DNA from: Brachypodius melanocephalos
Taxonomy: Eukaryota; Chordata; Aves; Passeriformes; Pycnonotidae
Direction of reading: 5' to 3'
Length of the DNA: 64,000 nt
NCBI GenBank assembly: GCA_013398615.1
Contig: VZSR01002395.1
Location: 117,287-181,286, forward strand
Positions within the stretch are counted from its first letter, which is position 1, and each line of letters begins with the position of its first letter. Made by a program: the position numbers and the translations under genes. The notes under the pieces were generated by a model. It saw only the letters and a program-made list of their open reading frames with translations. It ran no database searches and was not told the DNA's origin. This document shows positions 1-11,538 of the stretch, piece after piece.

Positions 1-640
1 TGGAAAAAGGAATGGGGAAGTGGACATTCTTGACTGGACTTCTCTGGGTGTAATCTTGGAGATACGGACTATTTCTTGTAATATTATAATGCTGTTTGGG
101 GAAATGCAGGCTCTAGCCAAAGGTTGTGTGTACTGATGTAATTGAGATTACCTGAGAATTTTGAATAGAGTAAGCCCCCTGGCTCCTGGGCTAGAATAAG
201 GCGGTCTCAGCCTTTGAGACGAGAGAAAGTGATTTGAAGCCTGGCTCCTGGGCTAATAGGACATCTCTATATCCTTTGAGATAAAGACGATTTCAGAGAT
301 AGAAGAAGAGAACCCTTGTTGTATACTAGAAGAAGCATTCTTAAAACGGTGCCCCAAATGTGCTGAGGCCCATAAGCAGCTCGGGAAGCTGTTAAATGGG
401 TGGACTGCACAGATCTGCAAAATTCCGGATGGTTACAGATTTGTGACATTGAGAGCCACCAGACCCTTTCTTATGGCTTATCTCCATGAAAATTCTAGAG
501 AGACTTCTCTCCCAAAGTTATGCAAGGTTATGTTTAAATGGTTGCAACTGACTGAAAATCACAGGTTTTGTCTCTATGTTGTTTGTAGGAAAGTGAACAG
601 TGGTAAGTTGTTAAGTGTCTGAGATTAACATTGATATTTG
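1..640. repeat. possible LTR/endogenous-retrovirus-like fragment with a tandem 62-bp unit
   Basis: A phrase beginning CTGGCTCCTGGGCTA occurs at 179 and again at 241, and a second shared block (CCTTTGAGA plus flanks) recurs at the same spacing, so a unit of about 62 bp is present twice. An AATAAG hexamer and a GGTGCCCCAAATGTG stretch near 350 recall, loosely, the polyadenylation and primer-binding parts of avian endogenous retroviral LTRs, but no clean LTR ends or gag reading frame were seen. The family assignment is inference. One plus-strand frame is open from about 259 to 624. Confidence 0.3.
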
Positions 641-3600
641 TCCAGCATGTATATCAAAGTCAATAAAAGTCATGTAAAACTTGCCTTTATATATCTATGA
701 TAGCCATAAGAGAGGGTGTCATTTATTAGGATGAGGCAGTTAAAATGTTTGTGTAAAAAAGTCAAAATTTTAAAAATCTCTGGTGACATGGGGTATGTTT
801 AGTGCTTCTTCTCTGGCTTTCAAGCAATGCCGAATGCTGCATTTACATTGGACTGTAAGTTTGTATAGACCTGCCTGAAATCAAGATAGCCTTATTTATT
901 TAAACTTGTAGTTTTCTGATTTGGGTTGACTGGCACATATTATTCCTATGACCAATTTTTTCCTTCCAACTGAAGCACACAGTAAAACACAGGATGAAGT
1001 TCCATCTCCCAGCTTTCTGAAGCTGTGAAATGTTTCCTTTGCCTTCAGTGTTGTTTGCCTTGTTTCCCTGAGGTCTACATTCAGTTTTATATTATATGAG
1101 CTTCTTACTCAGGACATTTCCTGCAGGGTATTGAAACTTCATAACTTTGCCTGACTGCTACACTGCGACTCCTGCTCACATTCCCTGCAGCCTTATGGGA
1201 CTACCAGTGGCCACTGCCTGCTGCCTGCTTCAGAATTCTCTCAACTATGTTCTCTGCTAGGTCTCTGTGACTTTTGAATTGTTCCACTAGAATTTAGTCA
1301 TCTCACCCTCTGCCTAAAAGTAACCTTTTAAAACTACACCCTATTCTATATTTAAGGTGAAATGATGCATTAAATTCTGACATATGATTATTATTTATCA
1401 CTTTATTTTAGGCTATGTTATCCAATGCCCTCTATTTTGTTTTCACATTGCAATCATTCAACTTCTATCCACTGAAATGTAAATGAAATGCAGCCTTTTT
1501 GGGTTTTTTGAAACCTGGAGAAATTAATGTAGTTTCTTACTATACAGAGATGCTCAAGAAATATTAGATGAAGCAATATTAAATAATCTAGTTCGGCTAC
1601 TTCCATCTGAATTCAAAGTGTCAATTATTAATTTTTTCTTCAGGTGATGGCTGCAAGAAGTGAGTTTTATGTAAGGAAATGTTATTGTTCTGAGGAGGCA
1701 TTTAATTTGAGTTAGAAGCTTTAAATTTGTTGAACACACATTTTCCAAGCATACACATCCAGGGTTTTGTGGTTCTCTCTTTTTAAGTCCGACTCATTTC
1801 TCAATAGACCAAGGAAGAGAGCATGCTGATTTTATCTTTTCCAGTGTGGATTTGGAACATCTTTCCACTGAGGCATAGTCTATGTTTCATTAGTCTGACA
1901 TTGTGTGTTTCTGCTGAAAATGGTCTTAAGCCTAAAACAAGACAGGAGTAGTACAAAAGCTGTACCACACCCTGGAGCAGGGTGTTAGTTTTGGATTGTC
2001 TAACCCCCACAAGAGCAGCCTGTTACTTGTTACAGTGTCCTGTCATCTGTTGTAAATGGTAAATTGCATCTTAGCTACTCCTTACAGCTTTGCAGTGTTC
2101 AGATGACTTGGATCACGGAACCCTTCTCAGCCGATATTTGTGAAGGGTAGTGTCCTTTCTCTTTGCTTGTTCTAAGATATTATTGCAACAAGGCCACAAG
2201 TTCTTCAATGTGTGGGAGCCGTGTGCTTCCTGCAGGACTGGTAATCCAACAGAAAGCCACATGGCTACAACTCTTTTGCAGAAGGAATTGCCTGACAGAT
2301 GATAAATTAATCTAAGTGCTGGAGTATATCATGTAAAAGATATAAGCAGTACTGATCTGGAAATGACTGTTTAACTGTTTTTATATTTTGTATTGGAGAA
2401 ATATCAGGAAAACTGATTTGGTACATTGAAAAACATGATCTGTTTACCTTTCAAATTACAACATGCATCTTGATTTTTCAGCACCCTTATTCTGTGCCAA
2501 TGAATCTGTAAACTACCAAATGTCACAGCTTTTAGTGCACAGCATAACTTTCAGCAGAGAGAAACTTATATATAAAAGTTCTGATTGCCCATGTAAAATT
2601 ATTCAGATTATTTTGTGCTCACTATTACACAAAATATTCACATATATAGGGCTAAAACTGGGTATATATCAGAAACATTTCTAGCATGAATGCCTTTGCA
2701 ATGCTGAGAACTTTACATACCAAGAGAAAAAACAGGTGTTTCCCCACCTATGCTACATTTTCCTGATAATATTTCAAAGTGCAAAATCTCATACGTACAG
2801 AAACTTATTTTGGGTTGTTTCCCTTGATTAAAACCCTTCATTTAGTAGTTGCGTTTGCCAGAGTAGCTTTCCAAATTTCTTGACTTGCTTTTTTGTTTTG
2901 TTATTTTCTCTTAGTGTGGATGGTCTTAGTAGCCACTGTCTGTGCCTACGCTGCTTATACTAGTGCCTGACTCCTATTTTATACATGTCACAGGAAAACA
3001 GAGGCCATGGTTTCCATCAGAAAAAGCTCCTTTGGGCTCTGATGCTCCCCTGATAGAGCCTGCTTGCACTGAAATTATATTGACATCTCTATTGATCAGC
3101 TGTAATGACATGAAGCTGTGCTTCATTGAAATCTTGCATGTATTGTCCAAGTCCTGTCACTAATGTTTTCTATCCTTTTATCAAAGTTCTATGAGATCTG
3201 AAGTCCATGTTGAAATGAGACAAAAAGCTTGAGTACCCGTGCACTGAAACCAGCTTTCTTTCTACAGGTAGCATTATGAAGCACTTTGGAGTGCTCTGGG
3301 AGAACCCTTTTCTGCTCTGACCCATCAGTGTCAGGCTTTTGTGTGCTCCTACCGGGCCAACCTTCTACTGCACAGCATCTGAGGGATGTTAAAACCTTTT
3401 AAACTTGTGTGAGGTCATTTTTCTTACAGCTGTTGCCCGGGTTATGGCTTCATTTTCAGATGAGACTCATCTATGTTTCGCTCGTTCTTCTCTAGCCAGG
3501 TGATTGGAAGGAGCCGTGCAATGCAACAGCACTGAAGTTGCTGTTGTGGAAGAGTGACAAGACTGACTGAAAAGATTTGTAATGATGCTGGGGCTTTGAG

Positions 3601-6600
3601 AGTAAGCACTGGCTCAGCTGCTTGCTGCAAACTAGGCACAGGAGGGGATCTTTCTGGAGGGCTTTCTGTCCTTCCTGGGGTGGTTGTGACTTGAGGTCTC
3701 TGGGAATTTGCCATTGCCTAGAAGGCACAGAGTGACCCTGTTGGGAGGGGAAGGTTGGTCATGTTCCTGCTCCTTCTGACAGCCCAGCTCTGTGCTGTGA
3801 TATTTCTTTTAATCTTATCTCTCTACTCTGACTCATTTTCTTTTCCTCCTACAGAGCCTCCCAGGCAGAGCATGAACTGTGTAGTATTGAAACTTAAATG
3901 AAGGTTTGAGCTTCCAGCAATGCAGTATACTGATTTATTTTATTGCAGCTCACCCTACTGGTATACAGGCTTTATGTCTGAGATGTGCATCCCTTTTCCC
4001 ACAGCTCTGGTCCTGCTGGGGAGGAAATGTGTATAGTGTGCTCACCTCCAGCAGAACTTGGTATCAGAGTAAGGCAGCATCACAAGACCTTGGCCTGTGC
4101 TTAGGGAAGGGCAAATATTGCTCTGATTTGTTTTCTATTGATTGCTATTTCATTAAGTTTCATTCTGTATTCATTATAACTTTACACAGGATTTTGGAGT
4201 AGTTTATTCCATTTCTGTAATGGGAATGGGCACGAGCAAATTAACTTGAGTTAATTGTTCAAATAATCACAACAGTGCGATATTTCAAGTTCATCCCATG
4301 CCTTCTCATACTTCTAATGCTTCATATACAGGCAATTATTTACTAAAGCATCTGAGGGCCAGAATTTGACATGATAAAATATGTCTATAAAGAATCTCAT
4401 TTGTAGAACTAGTTAAATTTCAAATAGAAAGAAAGAAAGTGCCTTATTAATAACTGTGACTCTGGAAAAGTTACAGAATAAAAACCCTAATTATATTGAT
4501 AGTCTCTAGTGATTTGTACCAGAATTTAACTATTTGACATACATATATTTGGAAAAACATTGTATGTGCTTAGGCACATTCTTTTCCAAAAGCCTAAATA
4601 TATCTTATTTTTTACTCTAAACTTTGTATTAAAAGAAAACTCATCTAAAATCTCATTATTAAAATGAATGATAATGAACTATTTAGAGGGTTTTTTTTTT
4701 CCTATCAACTGATGTTCAGGGGCCACATATAAGATCATATCTTTGTAAAGTTATGCATGTAGTTATGTTTAAGTTATGTTAAATTGTGCCGTGACTGAGA
4801 ATCAGTTACCAATGACTTTGTGTTCAAACATTTTCTTTTCTGTATTACAGGCATTAAAAAGTGCTGTAATATTGCTTAAAATTGAAGTAACTCGTCCAGG
4901 GGTTTTCTCCCTAAGTTTGTTTTTACTATTAAACTGAAGAAAATACTTTTGCAAACCCCTCATGCCTTGTACAGTAGGGGTTATTTAGGTGCAGGATTTG
5001 TTGCTAATTTCATGTTTTGTTGTATCCTTGACCACGCTCTAAAGAAAAATTTGGAACTTAATGGGTTGCAAAAACGATTTTACAATGTGTTTCTCTGTGT
5101 CAGCTCTTTCGACTACCATCACTTACAGCTTGATACTCAGAAAGTTACCCATCTGCTTCCCTTTTCCAGAATATATGTCACTGAGAGTGGATAGTTTGGT
5201 TGTTAAAGGGTGTGCTGCAGTGCTGTAAAATTACTCGATTCAACCTAAATCCCACCTTCCCTCCTGTTGCATACAGATTCCACTAGATGTCATCTGGTGT
5301 CACGCTGGAGGAGAATGTTTGAACTGCTGTGTCCATCAGCTCAGCCTGGCCTTGGGAGGGTGGGTGTGGGTGCAGGCTCTGAGTGGGGACACTGCAGTGC
5401 CTCCTTTACAAATGGTCCCTTCTAGGCTGAAAGACTCCTGGTGAGACTCTGAGACCTGCAGGTAACTTCTGATGGGGTCTTTTCCCTTTGGATTCCTTGT
5501 GCTGCCGAGTGTAGGGCACAGAACAGCCCTAGGATTGTGAAGGTATGTGCTACACAGGAATCAATTATGGCGTGGTTTATTCAGTGGTTGAGCTGGATGT
5601 GCTTTCCAGAAAGAAAATAAGGGAAATGGAGAAGTATCAAAACTGGGAAAGTGGCTGTATCATACCAGAGCCACTGAATTTATCATTTGTCAAACCCGTT
5701 CTTCTAGATGTTAACCCTCAACTGCCAGTTTAGACAATGTATGTTGACCATGTTTGATTGCAACCATTTTTTCTTATCACTGAGAATAATTCTCCCAGAA
5801 GAGTTCTTGCTCAGTCTTCCACTTCCTTTCCTGCACTCACTCCCCTAGCATCACCTTGCTTAATTTTTGTGTTCTCCTCAGGTTTTTTCCCCTCCCACCC
5901 TTATATTAATTATGTCAATGCTGTTATGCTCAATAAACATCTTGCCCACCTACATCTGTCCCACAGTAGTGGGTGTGGAAGTACTGTCTGTCTCATTCTG
6001 TGTTGCATCCATTCCTTCCATCTACCCATGTGCTCCCCTGCCTGCACATTGCTCCTCGTCCATCTGCAATGCCCCCACACCCTGGCACTCGGGAATGTGG
6101 GAACCCTGCTTCCTGGGGCTTGCCTGGTGCTTGTGTTCCAGAAACAGTGTCCTATGGGGGCCTGTTAAATAGGAGCACTGAGGATGTGCCTTGAGATCCA
6201 GGCCCAAACACAGGGAAAGCAGTAAAATATTAAAAGGTCTTTGTTAACCTTGAGGAGAGCCCAATGTGGTCCTGCTACTCATCCTCATTGCTGCTTGAGT
6301 GGGTTTAGTACAGAAATAATGGATCAATGTTCTTGCTTCTCATTTAGTTCAGCCACAGGTGTTTCCAGAGAAGGATCGTGTTTCTCTAATTACATCTTAC
6401 TTGGTGGTTTTGACAAATTCTGTTGGAAACTTTCTTATATTTGCTATATATTTGAAAATAAAAGGTTAGGTTCTCTGTGCAACAAAGTTCTGCTCACAGG
6501 GATGCGGGGAAGAGTGTTCACAGCTTAATTCAGTAGATTGAAACAACAAATAAGTTGTCTGCAGATATAGAGATGATGAAATGGTTTTTGTTTCTGGGTA

Positions 6601-7100
6601 GAAGTTGGCATTGCCTGCTAATAGTCACTGCCTGAGGAATTGGAATAATTTCTATATTCATCACTTTAGGTTTTATCAATAAGGCTGGGAAAATCTTACA
6701 TTGACCCATTTCTGTAAACTCTATTAATCATTGTCCTGCTGAGCGAGAGCAGACTGGAGTCTAGATAGCACTTCTGGAAACCTGGCCTCTGTGACCTTTC
6801 TGTTCCTAAAAACCGTGATGTCATTGTGAGAGCCTGATGTTCTACAGCCATCTCAGTAGGAGAGGAAATCATGCCATGAGAAGCTTGGACTAGTTTTTAC
6901 AGGAACTTCCACCCTACCCCTTCAGTCAGACTTCCCAGACATGTGGTGTGGTTTGGATAAAAAGTACCGTGTGCCCTGAACTCTCTGTGAGACTCTGCAT
7001 TCACATTTCCACCAAAGCTCAGCAGTGAACTGGGCTTCTTACACCCCCTGCAGGTGTGTCCTCCTTCAGAAGATGGCAGTTCTTGTCATAGTTCAGTGTC
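641..7100. other. gene-free stretch, nothing recognised
   Basis: AT-leaning unique-looking DNA. The reading frames here are short and out of frame with one another, and none resembles an RGS exon or another family known to me. A slightly GC-richer patch lies around 5270-5420. RGS13, which in other vertebrates follows RGS1, was looked for on the minus strand and not found. Confidence 0.5.
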
Positions 7101-7127
7101 AAATTAGTGATTATAGTGTGGGCCGAG

Positions 7128-7418
7128 TTAGAATGTTTGACTGTTAGTCCAGGCCTCACCTTTCCTCCAGTTTGTTCCAGTATCTGGAGAGTTCCTGGCT
7201 GGAATTTGGGCTTTGTTTGAACATCCAGAGTGTGTCCACAGTTTCCTCAGACTGGAGTAAACAATGAGCATGTTCCCAAACTCGTGGCTGGTTAAATTCC
7301 TTTCAATATTGAGTCTCTTCTCTGCATCTAAAGCTGCCTTCTTGACCTTCGTGGTTGACAAACCGTTTACCACAGTAAATACATTACATTCTTTTTCAAT
7401 AGGTAGTACGGAAAGCAT
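7128..7418 (-). other. unexplained 96-codon open frame, possible gene relic
   Basis: The minus strand is open for 96 codons and the translation has balanced, protein-like composition, with a Lys/Ala/Glu-rich stretch near residues 24-36. A second minus-strand frame (7396-7578) abuts it in another phase, which would fit a frameshifted relic. I recognise no domain, splice sites or promoter. Chance is a serious alternative in a window this size. Confidence 0.15.
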
Positions 7419-7619
7419 GGGTTGCTGAGTTATTAGTGTTATGCAAAGAGTGTTTATCTTGTTTCATTTTTAAAGTTAGCCCTCTAATAGCAGAAACCTG
7501 GCCACAGTGACTTAAAAAAACCCCCAACCCCCTTGTGACTCCAGTGATGTCAAGTTTGTAGGCAGCTGTTGGTGCCACTTTAGTACATTGGCTGTGCAGA
7601 TTTTGAAGAGAAGCGTTGC

Positions 7620-10600
7620 TAATCTGGTCTTTCTGAACACAAGACTAGAGTGGTCCTGAAAGGTTTACATTTCTTCATTTCATGCTCTACTCAAGCTATT
7701 TTTAATTTTATTAGTGAAAGGGACCATGGGACAGCAGGTCACTGATCTAGTTTAGATAAGTGCTTTAAGGCTGTGTGGTGCTTGAAGAGATTGAAAGGAA
7801 GTGCTCAGTAGAATGTAAATGTTAATCATCCTTGGGGTCCTTCAAGAGGGTAGTTTCCGGGGATGTTTTGAGAAATGAGGGGAAATGTGTTTATTTCTAA
7901 AACAGGCACATTGGTTCTTGATTGATGTAAATTCCCTTTTAGTGACTAAAACCTTTGAGGATTTATCTGCCCAAATAAAGCCAGGGAATAATCTTAAGTC
8001 CCCTCTGACTTTGTTTCTGAGCATCCAAGACAAGAATCATCCAATGAATATTAGATAAGAACTTGTTTTTCAATTTCTGCCTCTGTTTAATGACTAAAGA
8101 TTTCATTTTGAAAAGCTTTATCTGTAGGTGTTATACACTGGTACAACCAAGTCATGTCTATGAATGGAAGATAAGAGCATCTAATTTTTCCACATTCTAC
8201 TGTCTATTTTTTCTTTTCAAACTCATTTCACAACCATAAAGAAGGTGACATATGAAAAGCTTCAGAGTGTGGGCAGGGATGGGTGGCACTGAGGAGTCTG
8301 TGGTGGTGAATTTGAACTGTTCATCACTATCTCAGCTTTAACTTCCTTCCTGTTTCATTGTTCATAATAATACTGTGTTTCCATGTGTGGCCAGTTCAAT
8401 ATATGGGAGAGATTTATACTATGCTATACCATATTTTTATTTAGGATAATATTAAAATTATCTGTTTCAGGTAATTAAATTTTCCAAATCAGAGAGATCA
8501 AAGCTAGTCTTCTAAATACACATTCAGGGTCTGCTGGACCCTTGAGTCCTTCCATAAAGAAAACTGCAACAGAGATAAATTAATTCACTTCAAAAATATA
8601 CCTGAAGATGGTACAATGATTGATTTTTCCACTGGGACATTAACAAACAATGAAAGTGGTTTTTTCAGGAGTAAGGTAGAACACTTAAAGACAACTCTGA
8701 GTCACTACTGTCAAATCTTAAAGCTTTTCCATGTACTGCATCCTGTTTTCCAGCACTGCTCTGTAGCTGATGGCCATCCTAATTCAACATTATCTCTTTT
8801 AGAGACAATGAATGGAACAGCAAATTTCCATTCTTTCATGGTATATCTTTTCCAAAGAGTGAAAGTGAAATCTAATTTTAAAAAAAGGCCCAACCCATAG
8901 CTGCGAAATCAATGTATGATGTTGGGGCTGTTCCTGAACATGAGTGGAGGGATATGAGTGCACCCACCTCGTACATGAACCAAGGGTGACAGAAAGTCCA
9001 TTGATCCATGTGTTCTGAGCCATCCAGATCCCTCAGACCTTGTTAAAACAACCACTTTGGACAGGCTTGCTACAGCAGCAGACATATAATCCTGCTGGAC
9101 TTCCAGCATCCCAGAGCCAGACCTGAATTTCTGCTGTGCTGTCATTTGGTGAAATGTGGTCATGATGTCTGGGGTGCTCGAGTGGGCTGGAATATCTCTG
9201 GAGTTAACAGTCTGGGCAATTGACCTTTGCTGTTGATATCAGGTTTGTATTGCAAATAAGGTGAAAGACTTGAAAATAGCCAAGGTTCTTGGGTTGTGAA
9301 GAGTGAAATAATCCCTCTTGGTGGAAGAAAAATACCTTTCTGCTCTCTCACTCTACCAAATTATGAAGTAAGGATAGATGCTTGTGGAAGAAGGTCAAAA
9401 GTCTGTTCTTCCCTCCTCACAAACTCTGGTCTATCCTGACTTTGTAATACAAGTTGGTGAAATGGCTAAGACAGTCCCCTCTGCTAGCAACAAGCCATTC
9501 AAAATGAATTAAAAATCCTGACTGTCCATGCTACGAAATATGATTTTAGTCAGAAATTTCATATAGGTGTTTGGCTAAATCATAGCAAAACTGTGAAACC
9601 ACAGGGGGAGCAAAGAAGGATTGTGACGACAATAATTTAGTAATTTACAATCAGAAGTATAATGTTACTTGAATGCAATGTCTGTTCAGAGGGTAGCTGG
9701 TATTTCAAAGTTGTCTTTTATCTTCTATGAGCCTGAAGTTCTGCAGAGACGTTTAGTCCACATAAACTGTATTGGAACAAACGTGGTGATGCACCTTGTG
9801 TGGGAGGCACTGTTGTTATTCCTATTTCACAGGAATTAGATTTATTCCTAGTGATCCTGGAAAATTAGTTCATGCAAGAATGCCAGCTGAAGACTGGTTT
9901 ATGTTATTTCAGGAGCATTCAGGTTTGAAGTCAGAGTCCCTCAGGAACACATAGTTTAAAAATAATACTGCAAAACTGTGAGATTTTCTTCTGCATTTAT
10001 TAGCCTGGAAAAGAAGGTGTAATTTGCAATGGCTTCCAGCTACTACAGTAGGTGATAGTGGAGGTTGGCACTTTTCTGTGTTCCTTCCGGCTGTTTTGCT
10101 TCTGATACAGATTTTGGTTCTTCCCTGGAGTTCCCAAAGTCCCCAAAGGGTACCAATCATAATGTGGTCTGTTCTTGCCAAGAGATGACATCTCTGAATT
10201 TATAGCTTCTCCCTTTGGTACAGAACAGAGAGGGGCTAACAAAGCTTATGTTATTATGGAAAAATGGAAAATCTGCAAGTGAGATAAAATCTTATATTGC
10301 CACCCATGTGATACCAGTGTCTCATGAGGGGAACTCACAAAACCAAGGCATTCTTTGAATTATTTTTCTTATAAGCTCTAATGCCACAAGGTCTCAAAAG
10401 TGAGTTTTGGGAGTGCTCTTGTTCTTAGTTACATATTTCAAGCATAATCACAACTTTTCTTTTTTGAGGTCTGTGTAAGTCAGGATCACCTGCTCCAGGT
10501 AACTCAGATTATGGTTGTGCAAAATGGGCAAAAAGAGAGAGAGAAGTGGTGGAGGTATAATTAGTATGTGAATATGGTGACGAGAAGTAGTAGCACACTG

Positions 10601-10685
10601 CGACTGAAAGGAATTGTGTGTTTCAATATTTCATTAACTACAATGGAAAAATCACTTCAAATAAGATGTAAAACCATTATAAAAC
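7620..10685. other. gene-free stretch downstream of RGS1
   Basis: No gene, RNA or clear repeat was recognised. Reading frames here are short and lack family signatures. The stretch lies beyond the inferred polyadenylation point of RGS1. Confidence 0.5.
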
Positions 10686-10691
10686 TTTATT
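10686..10691 (-). terminator. RGS1: RGS1 polyadenylation signal
   Basis: The minus strand carries a perfect AATAAA, about 660 bases beyond the RGS1 stop codon. It is followed on the transcript side by T-rich DNA. It is the most plausible end of the transcript, with cleavage expected 15-25 bases further on. Other AT-rich hexamers lie nearby, so alternative ends are possible. Confidence 0.5.
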
Positions 10692-11352
10692 TTTGACTGT
10701 ATTTTAATGAAGAGTTACTTATTGTTTTTTAATAAATTAAACAGCAAAGATGCTACATACCTGCCTGTTGAATATAAAAATAATAAAAATACAGCTTATA
10801 TAATTCTTATATAATTTAAACAATACAGATTTTAAGACATATCAATTTAGAATATATTTACATAGCACAACAGCCTTGTGGAGCTCGCGCTCCCACTTAT
10901 TAACACGCCGTATGTTTTTAAAAGAGTTGTCAGTCTTGTCTTGGCATCTTCTTGTTATGCCTAAAATTTTCAGTCAGCTTAGTTTTTCTTCTGCACTTGA
11001 TAATCTTTTCCCAATGCTCAGCTCGTGAGTCTTGCACTTCCTAACATTCAGCAGCCCTTTGGGATGTGAGACACGGTTCAGTGTTTGCAGTGCAGGTTAA
11101 ACATCGGTTTCCACATCCTGCCTTTACTCCATGGCATGTGGGAGGAGGGGATTTTCTCCCTGTGCTGCTCTCACTCTTATGGTAGCCTCACCATCTTTTG
11201 TCTGGCATCCTGTTGGCTGTGGAGCTGTTTGCATCTCCCTCATACTCCTCCTGCCAAGACAGGGATTTTCCTTGGCAAGATCCAACCACTGTGGAGGATC
11301 TCTTCACAGGATATTTGACAGAGTCTGCTTGGCGCTTCACACCACAGGCACT
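10692..11352 (-). other. RGS1: RGS1 3' untranslated region (inferred)
   Basis: This AT-rich segment runs from the stop codon to the AATAAA signal. No intron signals were noticed. R4 RGS transcripts are usually short-lived, but I saw only an isolated ATTTA pentamer, so an AU-rich instability element is not claimed. Confidence 0.45.
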
Positions 11353-11538
11353 TTATTTTGAAGTATTGGTTTGCAGCTGGTTCAAGAGGTTCAGGTAGGA
11401 TTTGGATTTTAAAAATCTGGGATACGAATCCCTTTCCATAAGGATGTACACTGTTTTCTGGGCTTCATCAAAACTTGAGTGAGTTGGGTCTTGAGCCTTT
11501 TTGGCTGTTGCTTCCCTCATCTGATAGTCAATATTAAT
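11353..11538 (-). CDS. RGS1: RGS1 terminal coding exon 5
   Basis: 186 nt including the TAA stop, encoding residues 139-199. It contains INID, FDEAQKTVYILM and ERDSYPRFLKS, the closing helices of the RGS domain. The C-terminal tail is short, as in mammalian RGS1. Confidence 0.95.
   Translation of the reverse strand: MNIDYQMREATAKKAQDPTHSSFDEAQKTVYILMERDSYPRFLKSKSYLNLLNQLQTNTSK

Noticed and set aside
1..10600. RGS13 as the next cluster member downstream of RGS1
   Set aside because: No minus-strand stretch here encodes the SEENIEFW or DSYPRFLKS signatures present in every R4 gene. If present in the genome, RGS13 lies outside the window.
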